Source of the DNA: a virus
Direction: 5' to 3' (one strand)
Virus record (IMG/VR): IMGVR_UViG_3300039106_000653
Span: 1 to 64,000 of that record
DNA: 64,000 nucleotides
Shown piece by piece: positions 1 through 6,785 of this stretch. The position numbers and the translations under genes are program-made. Under the pieces are notes generated by a model. That model saw nothing but the letters and a program-made list of their open reading frames with translations, searched no databases and was not told the origin of the DNA. Numbering within the stretch: the stretch's first letter is position 1; the number at the start of each line of letters is the position of its first letter.

Positions 1-2
1 AT

Positions 3-221
3 ATGGAATATATATTTTCAATGCAGTTAGAAAAATTCAAAATTTCATTTACTAAAGATGAATTAGCAATAGATTGCGAGCAACATCCAATCAAAGACTG
101 GAAAGAATTTGATGATGAAAAAATATCTTCAATGCACACATCGGCTCTTATTTGGTGGAATAAATGGAGGGCTTTTATATTCAAAGCCATTGAATTATCA
201 ACAACAGATAGGGTGGCTTAA
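3..221 (+). CDS. Hypothetical protein, possibly 5'-truncated by the window edge
   Basis: A 72-codon open frame that ends directly against the next ATG. It begins 3 bases into the window, so the true start could lie upstream; a second in-frame ATG sits at 21. The product is charged, with two Trp-rich stretches (DWKEF and WWNKW), and has no recognisable domain or membrane segment. Same strand and tight spacing place it in the early operon. Confidence 0.55.
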   Translation: MEYIFSMQLEKFKISFTKDELAIDCEQHPIKDWKEFDDEKISSMHTSALIWWNKWRAFIFKAIELSTTDRVA

Positions 222-512
222 ATGGCAGCGACAGAATTTAGGGTATCAAATGAAATAAATCTACTCAAAGACAAAATACTGTCAAAACAATCTATTCAAG
301 AACAATACAGTTCTGAGCTACGCACAGCCACATTAAGACGCGAACAAAAAGCCAAGCATAACTACTACATGAATATCGAAAAGCGCCTAGAAAACGCTTA
401 TATCGTGATTACTGCACTATGTTTCGTGATAGTTATGCTGGTAATACATGAGGTTCCACATGAAAAACAAATACAGACAGTTAGTGCTGCGTCTGCAAGA
501 AACGCAAGGTAA
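222..512 (+). CDS. Small membrane protein, hypothetical
   Basis: A 96-aa protein starting immediately after the previous stop, with a GGGTGG-type ribosome site just upstream. The first ~60 residues are charged and helical. One hydrophobic span (about residues 66-82, AYIVITALCFVIVMLVI) predicts a single transmembrane helix, followed by a short basic tail. No family recognised. Confidence 0.6.
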   Translation: MAATEFRVSNEINLLKDKILSKQSIQEQYSSELRTATLRREQKAKHNYYMNIEKRLENAYIVITALCFVIVMLVIHEVPHEKQIQTVSAASARNAR

Positions 513-630
513 GTTAGACGCTGCTACAGGCACTCCCCCACGCAAGACATCCAAGACCTACATCAATTCATACAGTCATCAATACGCTTACGATCAGATT
601 ATGACTGCTAGATCAGAAGCACCGTTTTAA
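460..630 (+). CDS. Hypothetical basic protein
   Basis: Overlaps the 3' end of the preceding gene in another frame. An ATG exists at 448, but the one at 460 has GAGG placed 6 bases ahead and is preferred, giving 56 aa. The N-terminus is basic (KNKYRQLVLRLQ) and the middle carries PPRKTSKTY. It sits directly before the recombination ATPase. No family recognised. Confidence 0.5.
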   Translation: MKNKYRQLVLRLQETQGKLDAATGTPPRKTSKTYINSYSHQYAYDQIMTARSEAPF

Positions 631-640
631 GGTTAATATC

Positions 641-1486
641 ATGAGCATAATTAGAAAAGCACAAAGATCAAAATCCAAGTTAAGACTTGGTATATCTGCA
701 CCTTCGGGGGCTGGTAAAACTTATTCATCGTTACTTTTAGCATTCGGTATTGGTGGGAAAATAGGTGTTGTTGACACTGAACGCGGAAGTGCTGATTTGT
801 ATTCGCATTTAGGTGATTATGATGTTATCGACATTTCAGCACCCTTTACTATTCCTAAATATCTCAATGCTATTAAGGCGTTTGAAGATGAAAATTACGA
901 TGTAATCATCATTGATAGCTTAAGTCATGCCTGGGCAGGTGATGGTGGATTACTTGATAAGCAAGGCAAGATTGCAGACAGCGGAAAGGGCAATAGCTAC
1001 ACAGCTTGGCGATCAATTACACCAGAACATAACTCACTAGTTGAAGCAATCCTACAAAGCAAAGCGCACATTATTGCGACTATGCGTGCCAAGACTGAAT
1101 ATGTGGTCGAGCAAGGTTCCAACGGCAAATCACAGCCAAAGAAAATAGGTTTAGCTCCTATTCAACGCGATGGCATGGAGTATGAGTTCACTGTGTTTTT
1201 AGATATTGACGCTAATCACATTGCTAATTCAACAAAAGATAGAACCAGTTTGTTAGATGGCAAATACTTCAAAATCACCAAAGAAACAGGCAAAGAGTTA
1301 AGTGATTGGCTAAATAGCGGAGTAGTTATTGAGCCAGTTGATTACAGCTTGTTGTTGCGTAGTTCTGCGGTATCGCTAACAAGCTTAGGTGCGGCATGGA
1401 AGAAAATCCCAAATGAATTAAAACCTGAATATGAGTCGTTAAAAAATGAACTTAAAGGCTCACTTGATAACAAAGAGGCAGCATGA
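641..1486 (+). CDS. RecA-fold AAA ATPase, phage nucleotide-binding type (AAA_24/Sak4-like)
   Basis: A 281-aa P-loop ATPase. Walker A is APSGAGKT at about residues 20-27; a VDTERGSAD motif at 44-52 and a Walker B-like strand YDVIIIDSLSH at about 86-95 follow. This layout matches phage AAA_24 proteins, which include the Sak4-like recombination ATPases. Such proteins work with SSB and a Gp157-type partner on single-stranded DNA, and that is the context here: Gp157 overlaps by 4 bases, and RdgC-like and SSB genes lie downstream. The annealing role is inferred from family and neighbours. Confidence 0.85.
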   Translation: MSIIRKAQRSKSKLRLGISAPSGAGKTYSSLLLAFGIGGKIGVVDTERGSADLYSHLGDYDVIDISAPFTIPKYLNAIKAFEDENYDVIIIDSLSHAWAGDGGLLDKQGKIADSGKGNSYTAWRSITPEHNSLVEAILQSKAHIIATMRAKTEYVVEQGSNGKSQPKKIGLAPIQRDGMEYEFTVFLDIDANHIANSTKDRTSLLDGKYFKITKETGKELSDWLNSGVVIEPVDYSLLLRSSAVSLTSLGAAWKKIPNELKPEYESLKNELKGSLDNKEAA

Positions 1487-1977
1487 CAAGTTTATACGAA
1501 ATATCGCAAACCCATAATCAAGCATTACTAAACATGGCAGATATGGATGATCTACCAGAAGAAGTGATTAACGACACACTGGAAATGCTTGAAGGTGATT
1601 TTAAGGACAAAGCCATATCTGTTGCTGCGTTCTTTTTGAACCAAGAAGCAGATATTAAGGCAATGAAAGATGCTGAAAAGCGAATAGCAGATAGACGAAA
1701 ATCTATCGAGAATCGCGTTAATTGGATGAAGAATTACTTGCTATCCAATATGCAACGCACTGGCATCACTTCTATTGACTGCCCTCAATTTTCAATAAAG
1801 CTTAGAAACAATCCTGAATCAGTTAAAGTGTTAGATGAAGATTTAATACCTGATGAATACATTGTCAAGAAAATTGAGCATAGCGTTGACAAGGTTGCCA
1901 TTAAAAATGCTATCAAATCTGGCGAAAAGATTGACGGAGTTGAATTAGTTAGAAGTCAGTCAATAATGTTTAAGTAA
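1483..1977 (+). CDS. Siphovirus Gp157 family protein
   Basis: A 164-aa protein starting in an ATGA overlap with the ATPase. Visible hallmarks are the N-terminal SLYEISQ, a long helical middle (residues ~45-90) with ENRVNWMKNYLLSNM, and a C-terminal SIDCPQFSIKLRNNPESV block followed by LIPDEYIV and a KIDGVELV segment. This is the typical order of the phage Gp157 family, once linked to phage resistance in Streptococcus and usually found beside recombination genes. Molecular function is unknown; translational coupling to the ATPase suggests they act together. Confidence 0.88.
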   Translation: MTSLYEISQTHNQALLNMADMDDLPEEVINDTLEMLEGDFKDKAISVAAFFLNQEADIKAMKDAEKRIADRRKSIENRVNWMKNYLLSNMQRTGITSIDCPQFSIKLRNNPESVKVLDEDLIPDEYIVKKIEHSVDKVAIKNAIKSGEKIDGVELVRSQSIMFK

Positions 1978-1993
1978 GGATGAATTTTATTTT

Positions 1994-2857
1994 ATGAAGA
2001 ACGCAATAACTTACAAGGCTATATTGCCTGCAACAAATGAACTTAATTCCGCATTATCAAGTAATGCCTACAAGCCTATAACTGATTTGCAAGCCACTAG
2101 CACAGGGTTTATTCCTAATGCTATTAGTGAATATCTTGATGACTTTTCTACCATAGATAGCTTTAAAGTCAGATACGATGAAAAGATATTGCCTATATCA
2201 GTCGTTAATGACGAAACTGCTAAAGCCATTGCACGCATTGAACAAGATGAAAGCCGAGTTGTAGGCAAAAAAGAGCGCAGTAAGATCAAAGAATCGGTGT
2301 ATGACATGCTGCTGGCTAAATCGCATGTTAAAACCACGATTATCCCTATGTATTACTTGTATGAGCATGAGCTACTGGTGCTTGATACATCAAGCAAGAA
2401 ACTTGCAGATATTGCGGTAAACAAGTTACTGGATGCATTGCCAATAGGTACGGCTAATCTCAAGCCTGTAAGTGTAGATAAGCTTGATTTACAACTAACG
2501 ACAGCACTTACGGAATGGGTTTTGGGTAGTGTTATCATTAATAAGATAACCCCATTTTACCTGGGAGGGATTGTAAAACTCAAAGGTGATTATGGATCAG
2601 TATCAGTTAATCTCACTTCAGTTGGTAATGTTCCTAACACAATCAAAGAAGCAATAGAAGATAAGTTAGTTACTGAAATTGAAATGGGTAACGATGCTAT
2701 GACATTCAAGCTAACTAAAGACTTCATCTTCAAAGGCATTAAATTCACTAGCGAGCCACAAGATGAAACAGACCCAGTGCATGAATTAACAACCCAGTTA
2801 CTTGAGCTTAGACAAGCTCACAGTGATTTACTAAAACTTTTTAACAGCGAGAATTAA
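1994..2857 (+). CDS. RdgC-like recombination-associated protein
   Basis: A 287-aa protein. The span around residues 60-160 follows the RdgC pattern: KILPISVVND, then a helix with IEQDESRVVGKKERSKIKE, then a variable strand and YLYEHELLVLDTSSKKLADIAVNKLLDALP. The C-terminal part has EWVLG, an LKGDYGSVSVNL strand, and EMGNDAMTFKLTKDFIFKGIKF, equivalent to the end of RdgC. Host RdgC is a ring-shaped dsDNA-binding protein that limits RecA activity. Here it lies between Gp157 and SSB, so a role in controlling recombination on phage DNA is inferred. The assignment rests on motif pattern only. Confidence 0.75.
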   Translation: MKNAITYKAILPATNELNSALSSNAYKPITDLQATSTGFIPNAISEYLDDFSTIDSFKVRYDEKILPISVVNDETAKAIARIEQDESRVVGKKERSKIKESVYDMLLAKSHVKTTIIPMYYLYEHELLVLDTSSKKLADIAVNKLLDALPIGTANLKPVSVDKLDLQLTTALTEWVLGSVIINKITPFYLGGIVKLKGDYGSVSVNLTSVGNVPNTIKEAIEDKLVTEIEMGNDAMTFKLTKDFIFKGIKFTSEPQDETDPVHELTTQLLELRQAHSDLLKLFNSEN

Positions 2858-2861
2858 TAAC

Positions 2862-3278
2862 ATGTTTGCAAAATTTCTTAAAAGCGCAAAAAAAGTACAA
2901 AACCAAAACATTTTTGAAGCAGTTATTGCAGCGTCTTTACTGGTTGCATCGGCAGACGGTGAAATTGAACAATCAGAATTAAAGAAACTGGAAAAGCTAC
3001 TTAGCAGCAATGACAATTTATCCAGCTTCAAAGGTTCTGAAATCAATCGTATCATCACAAAATACAGTTCAGTTTTGGAAGCTGATTTTGAAGTTGGCAA
3101 AATGCGAATGCTACGAGAAATAGAAGATGTTGCAGGAAATCCTGATGATGGGGAAGAAGTATTTTTAAATGCGCTTGCTATCGCAAAAGCCGACAACGAA
3201 ATAGACGATAAAGAAAAAGCAATATTAACAAAACTAGGCAGCCTGCTTGGTGTTAGCGTTTCTGAATACGGCCTATGA
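2862..3278 (+). CDS. TerB-like acidic helical protein
   Basis: A 138-aa all-helical protein of the TerB type. It has two similar units, VIAASLLVASADGEIEQSEL near residue 20 and ALAIAKADNEIDDKEKAIL near residue 107. Each carries an acidic D-G/N-E-I-(E/D) turn like the metal-binding loops of TerB and DjlA proteins. Such proteins are common passengers in phage early regions. Nothing here supports tellurite resistance itself, as no other ter genes are nearby. Confidence 0.7.
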   Translation: MFAKFLKSAKKVQNQNIFEAVIAASLLVASADGEIEQSELKKLEKLLSSNDNLSSFKGSEINRIITKYSSVLEADFEVGKMRMLREIEDVAGNPDDGEEVFLNALAIAKADNEIDDKEKAILTKLGSLLGVSVSEYGL

Positions 3279-3358
3279 TAGTAGTTACACTAGACTTTAT
3301 TTTTGCAGTTGCATGTGTCGTAGCTTTAATATTTTTCAGAAAAAAGTTTAAGCGATAA
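3275..3358 (+). CDS. Tiny single-span membrane peptide
   Basis: A 27-codon frame starting in an ATGA overlap with the TerB-like gene. The product is one hydrophobic helix (FIFAVACVVALIFF) followed by a basic tail RKKFKR, as expected for an inner-membrane peptide with its C-terminus inside. It could be a regulatory or toxic micro-protein. Support is the overlap and composition only. Confidence 0.4.
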   Translation: MIVVTLDFIFAVACVVALIFFRKKFKR

Positions 3359-3391
3359 TAAGTAAGTAATTAACAATTTTAGCGAGAATTA

Positions 3392-3790
3392 ATGAGCAAT
3401 ACAATTTCATTCGTAGGAACTTTAGGTCGTGATGCTGAAGTGAATACAACTAAATCAGGACAATCCGTTCTATCAGCAACAGTAGCTTGCTCTATGGGTT
3501 TTGGTGACAAAAAGCAAACTATGTGGTTTAGAGTGTCTTTATTCGGAAAAAGAGCAGAAGGAAAATTATCTGATTATCTGTTAAAAGGAACTCAAGTCTA
3601 TGTATCAGGCGAATTAACAGTACGAGACTATGAAAAAGATGGTGTCAAGAACTACTCACTTGAAGTTATGGCGAATACACTTGATCTAGTCGGTAAGCGC
3701 GACAATTCACAGCAATCAGCACCACAGCAAAGCAGACAGGCAGCAAGTAAGCCTGCTGATGATTTTGGTGACGATCAAATCCCGTTCTGA
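3392..3790 (+). CDS. ssb: Single-stranded DNA-binding protein
   Basis: A 132-aa SSB. The OB fold spans residues ~1-107: SNTISFVGTLGRDAE at the start, WFRVSLFGKRAEG in the middle, and GTQVYVSGELTVRDYEKDG near 75-93. A Gln/Ser/Ala-rich linker follows, then the acidic tip DDQIPF, the usual docking peptide for partner proteins. It coats ssDNA during replication and recombination. It closes the recombination block begun by the RecA-fold ATPase. Confidence 0.93.
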   Translation: MSNTISFVGTLGRDAEVNTTKSGQSVLSATVACSMGFGDKKQTMWFRVSLFGKRAEGKLSDYLLKGTQVYVSGELTVRDYEKDGVKNYSLEVMANTLDLVGKRDNSQQSAPQQSRQAASKPADDFGDDQIPF

Positions 3791-3810
3791 TACCCACCAA
3801 CAATGATTAA

Positions 3811-4029
3811 ATGCCGCCAAAAAGAGCACCTTTTTTACCGCTAAAACCCTGCTTATTTTGCGGCACTTTAATGCCGTATCAACGCTACAAAACACCAACC
3901 CAAAACAAAACCGAAACCAACGGTGATTATATTAAGCGCAAGTTCTGTAATCTCAGTTGCTCGAACGCTTATAACAATAATCGCCTTGGTACTCGGAACA
4001 AGACTTCAATTTGGAATGCTAGATGGTGA
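3811..4029 (+). CDS. Small zinc-finger-like protein
   Basis: A 72-aa basic protein with two Cys pairs, CLFCG near residue 14 and CNLSCSNAYNNNR near residue 46. The second resembles the CxxxCxxxxxxR endings of zinc-ribbon and HNH-like phage proteins, but no HNH core is visible. It is first of three small Cys-pair genes between SSB and the Bro-N control region. Confidence 0.55.
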   Translation: MPPKRAPFLPLKPCLFCGTLMPYQRYKTPTQNKTETNGDYIKRKFCNLSCSNAYNNNRLGTRNKTSIWNARW

Positions 4030-4032
4030 CTA

Positions 4033-4287
4033 ATGGCTATATGTTCTAAATGCCTTAAAGAAGTAGAAATTAACCAGCTCCACTACACTATTTGCAGAGG
4101 TAAGAAATACTTTTACAAATACTGTACGAACTGCAAATACAAGCAAGAGCGAGCGAGGTTTGTAACACGCAAGAAAGTAGAATCAAAACCGCTATCCTGG
4201 CATGACGAATGCACAATACACTACAGTTTATTTGCTAGACTTATTTCGGGGGTGAATGTTGCGGAAGTGTTCAATATGCAAGATTGA
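4033..4287 (+). CDS. Zinc-ribbon-like protein, tandem paralogue 1
   Basis: An 84-aa protein with CSKC at residues 4-7 and CTNC near 31-34, a four-Cys zinc-ribbon pattern. The C-terminal segment SWHDECTIHYSLFARLI is almost repeated in the next gene, so the two are paralogues from a local duplication. Its 3' end overlaps the next start by 32 bases. Function unknown; nucleic-acid binding is the simplest guess. Confidence 0.6.
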   Translation: MAICSKCLKEVEINQLHYTICRGKKYFYKYCTNCKYKQERARFVTRKKVESKPLSWHDECTIHYSLFARLISGVNVAEVFNMQD

Positions 4288-4486
4288 TAAACCCGAAGAT
4301 CAGTTTTACAAGACTAAGCAAAAAGGCAAGTATGTTTATGCAGCAACACGGTGTAAGGCATGTTGGCATTACAAATCTGAAAAGCCAAAAAAAAACATGA
4401 TTGCACCCAGTTGGCATGATGACTGCAATATCCATTACAAAGATTTTGCTAAATTAATTGATAGGGTTAGTTGTAAAGACCAGTAA
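4256..4486 (+). CDS. Zinc-ribbon-like protein, tandem paralogue 2
   Basis: A 76-aa protein starting inside the end of its paralogue, behind a GGGGG ribosome site. It has CSIC near residues 5-8, KPEDQFYK, and CKAC near 33-36, then SWHDDCNIHYKDFAKLI matching the first copy. The N-terminal half looks like HNH-associated zinc-ribbon proteins in which CxxC is followed by xxxxFYK. It is the last gene before the 270-base control region of the Bro-N gene. Confidence 0.6.
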   Translation: MLRKCSICKIDKPEDQFYKTKQKGKYVYAATRCKACWHYKSEKPKKNMIAPSWHDDCNIHYKDFAKLIDRVSCKDQ

Positions 4487-4498
4487 TTAGAGTTGTGT

Positions 4499-4527
4499 TT
4501 GACAAGATGCCAGTTTTGTATTAGCAT
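4499..4527 (+). promoter_or_regulatory. Sigma-70-like promoter of c4-like module A
   Basis: TTGACA at 4499-4504 and TAGCAT at 4522-4527 are separated by 17 bases. Transcription would begin near 4533, at the base of the first leader hairpin. The -35 is a perfect consensus and the -10 matches 4 of 6. Confidence 0.6.
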
Positions 4528-4531
4528 TCAG

Positions 4532-4605
4532 GTGTCACTAAAAATTAGTGATACAGGCTGCAATCCTGGAATATCACGGCATAACGCCGCTACATGCGGT
4601 TTTTT
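4532..4605 (+). ncRNA. Leader RNA of module A: two hairpins, target mimics and terminator
   Basis: The predicted transcript starts with a 10-bp hairpin (4532-4541 with 4545-4554, one G-U pair). A 4-bp hairpin CAGG/CCTG (4554-4557 with 4565-4568) follows, holding CTGCAAT in its loop. Next is TATCACGG (4572-4579), then competing stems: CGGC (4577-4580) with GCCG (4586-4589), or CCGC (4587-4590) with GCGG (4596-4599) followed by six T. CTGCAAT and TATCACGG both recur downstream at the Bro-N start, so the leader carries a copy of each target site. The layout repeats at 63386-63466. Confidence 0.65.
4587..4605 (+). terminator. Intrinsic terminator inside the module A leader
   Basis: CCGC and GCGG arms with a 5-base loop, followed by TTTTTT. 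Its left arm is shared with an alternative upstream stem, so it probably acts as an attenuator rather than a constitutive stop. Confidence 0.65.
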
Positions 4606-4638
4606 ATTGTCAAAAATTTAGCTCATAATTATGCTGGG

Positions 4639-4698
4639 CTAAGTTAGGCCATCTTTGGGTGGGCCGGGTCGTGATTCCGGTATTGCAACCTAACTTAG
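4639..4698 (+). ncRNA. c4-like antisense RNA fold, module A
   Basis: A 10-bp closing helix pairs 4639-4648 with 4689-4698 perfectly. Inside are a 5-bp hairpin CCATC/GGTGG (4649-4653, 4658-4662) and a 4-bp CCGG/CCGG hairpin (4664-4667, 4677-4680) with a 9-base loop. An 8-base single strand TATTGCAA (4681-4688) precedes the closing helix. Loop bases CGTGAT (4670-4675) pair with ATCACG at 4742-4747 over the Bro-N ribosome site. TATTGCA pairs with TGCAATA at 4714-4720. This two-site arrangement upstream of an antirepressor is that of c4 RNA in phages P1, P7 and N15, where c4 blocks expression of ant. Class membership is inferred from architecture. Confidence 0.7.
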
Positions 4699-4712
4699 TT
4701 CCGGCTCCAATT

Positions 4713-4750
4713 CTGCAATAGTTGGCCCGGATAATTCAATTATCACGGAG
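4713..4750 (+). promoter_or_regulatory. Predicted c4-target sites over the Bro-N ribosome site
   Basis: CTGCAATA (4713-4720) and TATCACGG (4741-4748) are complementary to the two exposed segments of the upstream c4-like fold. The second overlaps the ribosome site GGAG (4747-4750), 6 bases ahead of the ATG at 4757. Pairing there would block initiation. Confidence 0.6.
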
Positions 4751-4756
4751 AAAGTC

Positions 4757-5527
4757 ATGCCTGCATTAGAATTATCATTCCAAAATACTCAATTTGATAT
4801 TATTGATCGTAATGGTTGCACTTGGTTAAAATCTAGCCAAATAGCAACGGCTTTAGGATATTCAGATCAAAGTAGTATCAATAGAATTTATGCAAGAAAC
4901 AAAGATGAGTTCAGCGAGTCAATGTCAGCATCGGTCAAACTGACCGACCCTAATGGTGATATGCAAGATACAAGGATTTTTAGCTTAAGAGGGTGTCATT
5001 TACTGGCGATGCTTTCAAAAACTAAAATTGCTAAAGACTTTAGAAAATGGGTTCTTGATTTGATAGATAGGCAATTAGAATCTTCTTCTAGTATCTCCGA
5101 ATCCGAAGCGCAGCAGTTCAAGAAGTCAATGGAAAATCATTGTAAGCACAATGGCAAAAAGTACAGTGAACTGTATCGAATGGTTTATGACTATTTTGGG
5201 ATTACAAGTTACAAAAATATCCCGAATGGCAAGTTAAGTGAAGCGTGCCAAGTATGTGGAATGGACTTAATACCACTGTCTAGGCCAAAGATCACTGAAA
5301 ACAAAACTCCCATAAGTTTACCAGCACCTACAGTAGATAAACTAGACTGTGCGTCAGCTAGAAACACGCTATATCAACTGAAGCAACTACACAAAGATCA
5401 AGAATCAATCACTCGACTAGAGCACCTAGAGCGTTGCTACATCAAAGCTTGGACAGAAATGGATGAATCTATATTCAGACTAGAGTTAGCACTAGGTATG
5501 CTACGCCGATGGCGAACAACACTTTAA
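4757..5527 (+). CDS. Bro-N antirepressor-type protein with P22AR-like C-terminus
   Basis: A 256-aa protein. The N-terminal Bro-N domain (about residues 5-110) shows WLKSSQIATALGY, an SxFSLRGCHLLAMLSKT-like helix and a DFRKWVLDLIDRQ end. Residues ~130-170 contain KYSELYRMVYDYFGITSYKNIP, matching the P22 antirepressor C-terminal pattern. The final ~60 residues (LEHLERCYIKAWTEMDES...RRWR) are shared with the broken KilA-N gene at 16.3 kb. Antirepressors of this kind inactivate a prophage repressor. Its leader carries the c4-like control RNA. The repressor target is not seen in the window. Confidence 0.82.
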   Translation: MPALELSFQNTQFDIIDRNGCTWLKSSQIATALGYSDQSSINRIYARNKDEFSESMSASVKLTDPNGDMQDTRIFSLRGCHLLAMLSKTKIAKDFRKWVLDLIDRQLESSSSISESEAQQFKKSMENHCKHNGKKYSELYRMVYDYFGITSYKNIPNGKLSEACQVCGMDLIPLSRPKITENKTPISLPAPTVDKLDCASARNTLYQLKQLHKDQESITRLEHLERCYIKAWTEMDESIFRLELALGMLRRWRTTL

Positions 5528-5536
5528 CCCAAAACG

Positions 5537-5562
5537 AGCCAGCCTAAGAACTGGCTTTTTTT
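5537..5562 (+). terminator. Intrinsic terminator after the Bro-N gene
   Basis: Arms AGCCAG (5537-5542) and CTGGCT (5551-5556) enclose an 8-base loop and are followed by a run of T to 5562. It closes the c4/Bro-N unit. Confidence 0.85.
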
Positions 5563-5584
5563 ATGTCCAAAATAAAGGTACTTA

Positions 5585-5821
5585 ATGAAAGGCTCATTTC
5601 TAGGCAATGTAACCGTTATTGATGATAGACCATGGCGAGATAAGGTAATTGCGCTAAATGAGTCTATACGCCTTAACAGTAGTGGTAATAGATGCAAGCA
5701 ATGTGGTGGCCCACTAGCCAAATACAGTAGCTTAAACACCAAACAATGCTATGACTGCGGCAAACAGTACGACTGGAAACTAAAGCCAAAACAGCAACCA
5801 TTAGTCAAGTATCAGAGATAG
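5585..5821 (+). CDS. Small zinc-ribbon protein
   Basis: A 78-aa protein with CKQCG near residue 38 and CYDCGKQYDWK near residue 55, a four-Cys zinc ribbon followed by a basic tail. The N-terminus is NVTVIDDRPWRDKVIALNESIR. Similar short proteins are common in phage early regions but have no assigned role. It is the first gene after the Bro-N terminator. Confidence 0.6.
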   Translation: MKGSFLGNVTVIDDRPWRDKVIALNESIRLNSSGNRCKQCGGPLAKYSSLNTKQCYDCGKQYDWKLKPKQQPLVKYQR

Positions 5822-5823
5822 TC

Positions 5824-6060
5824 ATGTATAGCACATTAAAAGCATTCATTAAACATCACATTATTGACGATGAACCAGAGGATTTAATGGAAAGAGAAGA
5901 AATAATCGCAAAGATAGCAAGATTAAGAGATACCGCGCACAAGGTGGCTGAATCAGCATTGCGTGCAGAAACTAATGCCGAGCATAACGCAGAAATGGCT
6001 AGATCAAATAAGTTGTTAGATGAGGCTGCTGCGCTTGAAAAGATTTTGAGGGATTTATGA
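5824..6060 (+). CDS. Small coiled-coil protein, paralogue of the next N-terminus
   Basis: A 78-aa, mostly helical protein. The segment EEIIAKIARLRDTAHKVAESA and the later SNKLLDEAAALEKIL match the N-terminus of the following gene (AEIRDKIWRLREQARKLINNA and AKKLNDKADVIEQCL). The two genes overlap by 4 bases (ATGA). Likely a local duplication; function unknown. Confidence 0.55.
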   Translation: MYSTLKAFIKHHIIDDEPEDLMEREEIIAKIARLRDTAHKVAESALRAETNAEHNAEMARSNKLLDEAAALEKILRDL

Positions 6061-6587
6061 CAAGAGCAGAAATACGCGACAAAATCTGGCGATTGCGAGA
6101 ACAGGCACGCAAACTGATTAATAACGCAAAAAACCAAAATGAATATAAAAATAAAGCTTATATGGCAGGTGCAAAAAAACTGAATGATAAAGCTGACGTA
6201 ATTGAGCAGTGCTTGGATGATTGCATGAGTTTAGACGCATCTAAACGCATTGAAAAACTTCAATTTTTATTAGGCATTCGCGAAGTCAGGATTTCTGAAT
6301 TAGAAAGAGAAATTGGATTATTAAAGTTAACATTATCTCAATCTGTTGCCGGAAGAAAAAACGCAGAGGATGCGTATGTCAACCTTGAATCCATGTATCT
6401 AAATACTGCTCAAGAGCGCGATTTACTACAACCCAAGATTGATAGCGGTGTAAGAGTATTGGTTATCCCTGAGCCTACGTTGGTAAGAAATCCATTAGTC
6501 AAAAACAGCTATATTGTGTATTGCGGCGACGATAAGGAATGGGGAAATAAACACAACGCCACACTGATTTTTGACAATGATAACTAG
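6057..6587 (+). CDS. Coiled-coil protein with extra C-terminal domain
   Basis: A 176-aa protein. Residues 1-55 repeat the helical unit of the preceding gene. Residues ~60-135 form a long heptad-like helix (LQFLLGIREVRISELEREIGLLKL). The last ~40 residues are beta-rich and acidic (VRVLVIPEP...YIVYCGDDKEWG). No family recognised. It overlaps both neighbours and so belongs to a coupled gene run. Confidence 0.55.
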   Translation: MTRAEIRDKIWRLREQARKLINNAKNQNEYKNKAYMAGAKKLNDKADVIEQCLDDCMSLDASKRIEKLQFLLGIREVRISELEREIGLLKLTLSQSVAGRKNAEDAYVNLESMYLNTAQERDLLQPKIDSGVRVLVIPEPTLVRNPLVKNSYIVYCGDDKEWGNKHNATLIFDNDN

Positions 6588-6777
6588 AGCTGAGTTATTA
6601 AGCGCACACGATCCATTGGTATTACAAATATTAATAGATCGTATCGAAAAAGGGTGTGCATGGGATTATTACTCACCTGATTTTATAAAATCGGGGTGTG
6701 GTAATTTTATTTACAAAAAACGATCTGCTTTGCGATTTAGATATTGTCCGCATTGTGGATGTGAAATTAAATTGTAG
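6577..6777 (+). CDS. Small Cys-rich protein
   Basis: A 66-aa protein using the ATG at 6577 inside the end of the previous gene; a TTG six bases upstream is less likely. It has an isolated CGNF near the middle and a C-terminal RYCPHCGCEIKL zinc-knuckle motif. This ending is typical of small phage proteins placed near Lar/DUF551-type genes. Function unknown. Confidence 0.5.
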   Translation: MITRAELLSAHDPLVLQILIDRIEKGCAWDYYSPDFIKSGCGNFIYKKRSALRFRYCPHCGCEIKL

Positions 6778-6785
6778 GGGTATTT

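Noticed and set aside
2862-3278. Tellurite resistance gene
   Set aside because: Only a TerB-like fold is present, with no other ter genes; TerB-like proteins in phages are not evidence of resistance.
4639-4698. Riboswitch or tRNA-like element instead of c4-like RNA
   Set aside because: The exposed segments match nearby mRNA sites in both copies, which a ligand-binding RNA would not need.
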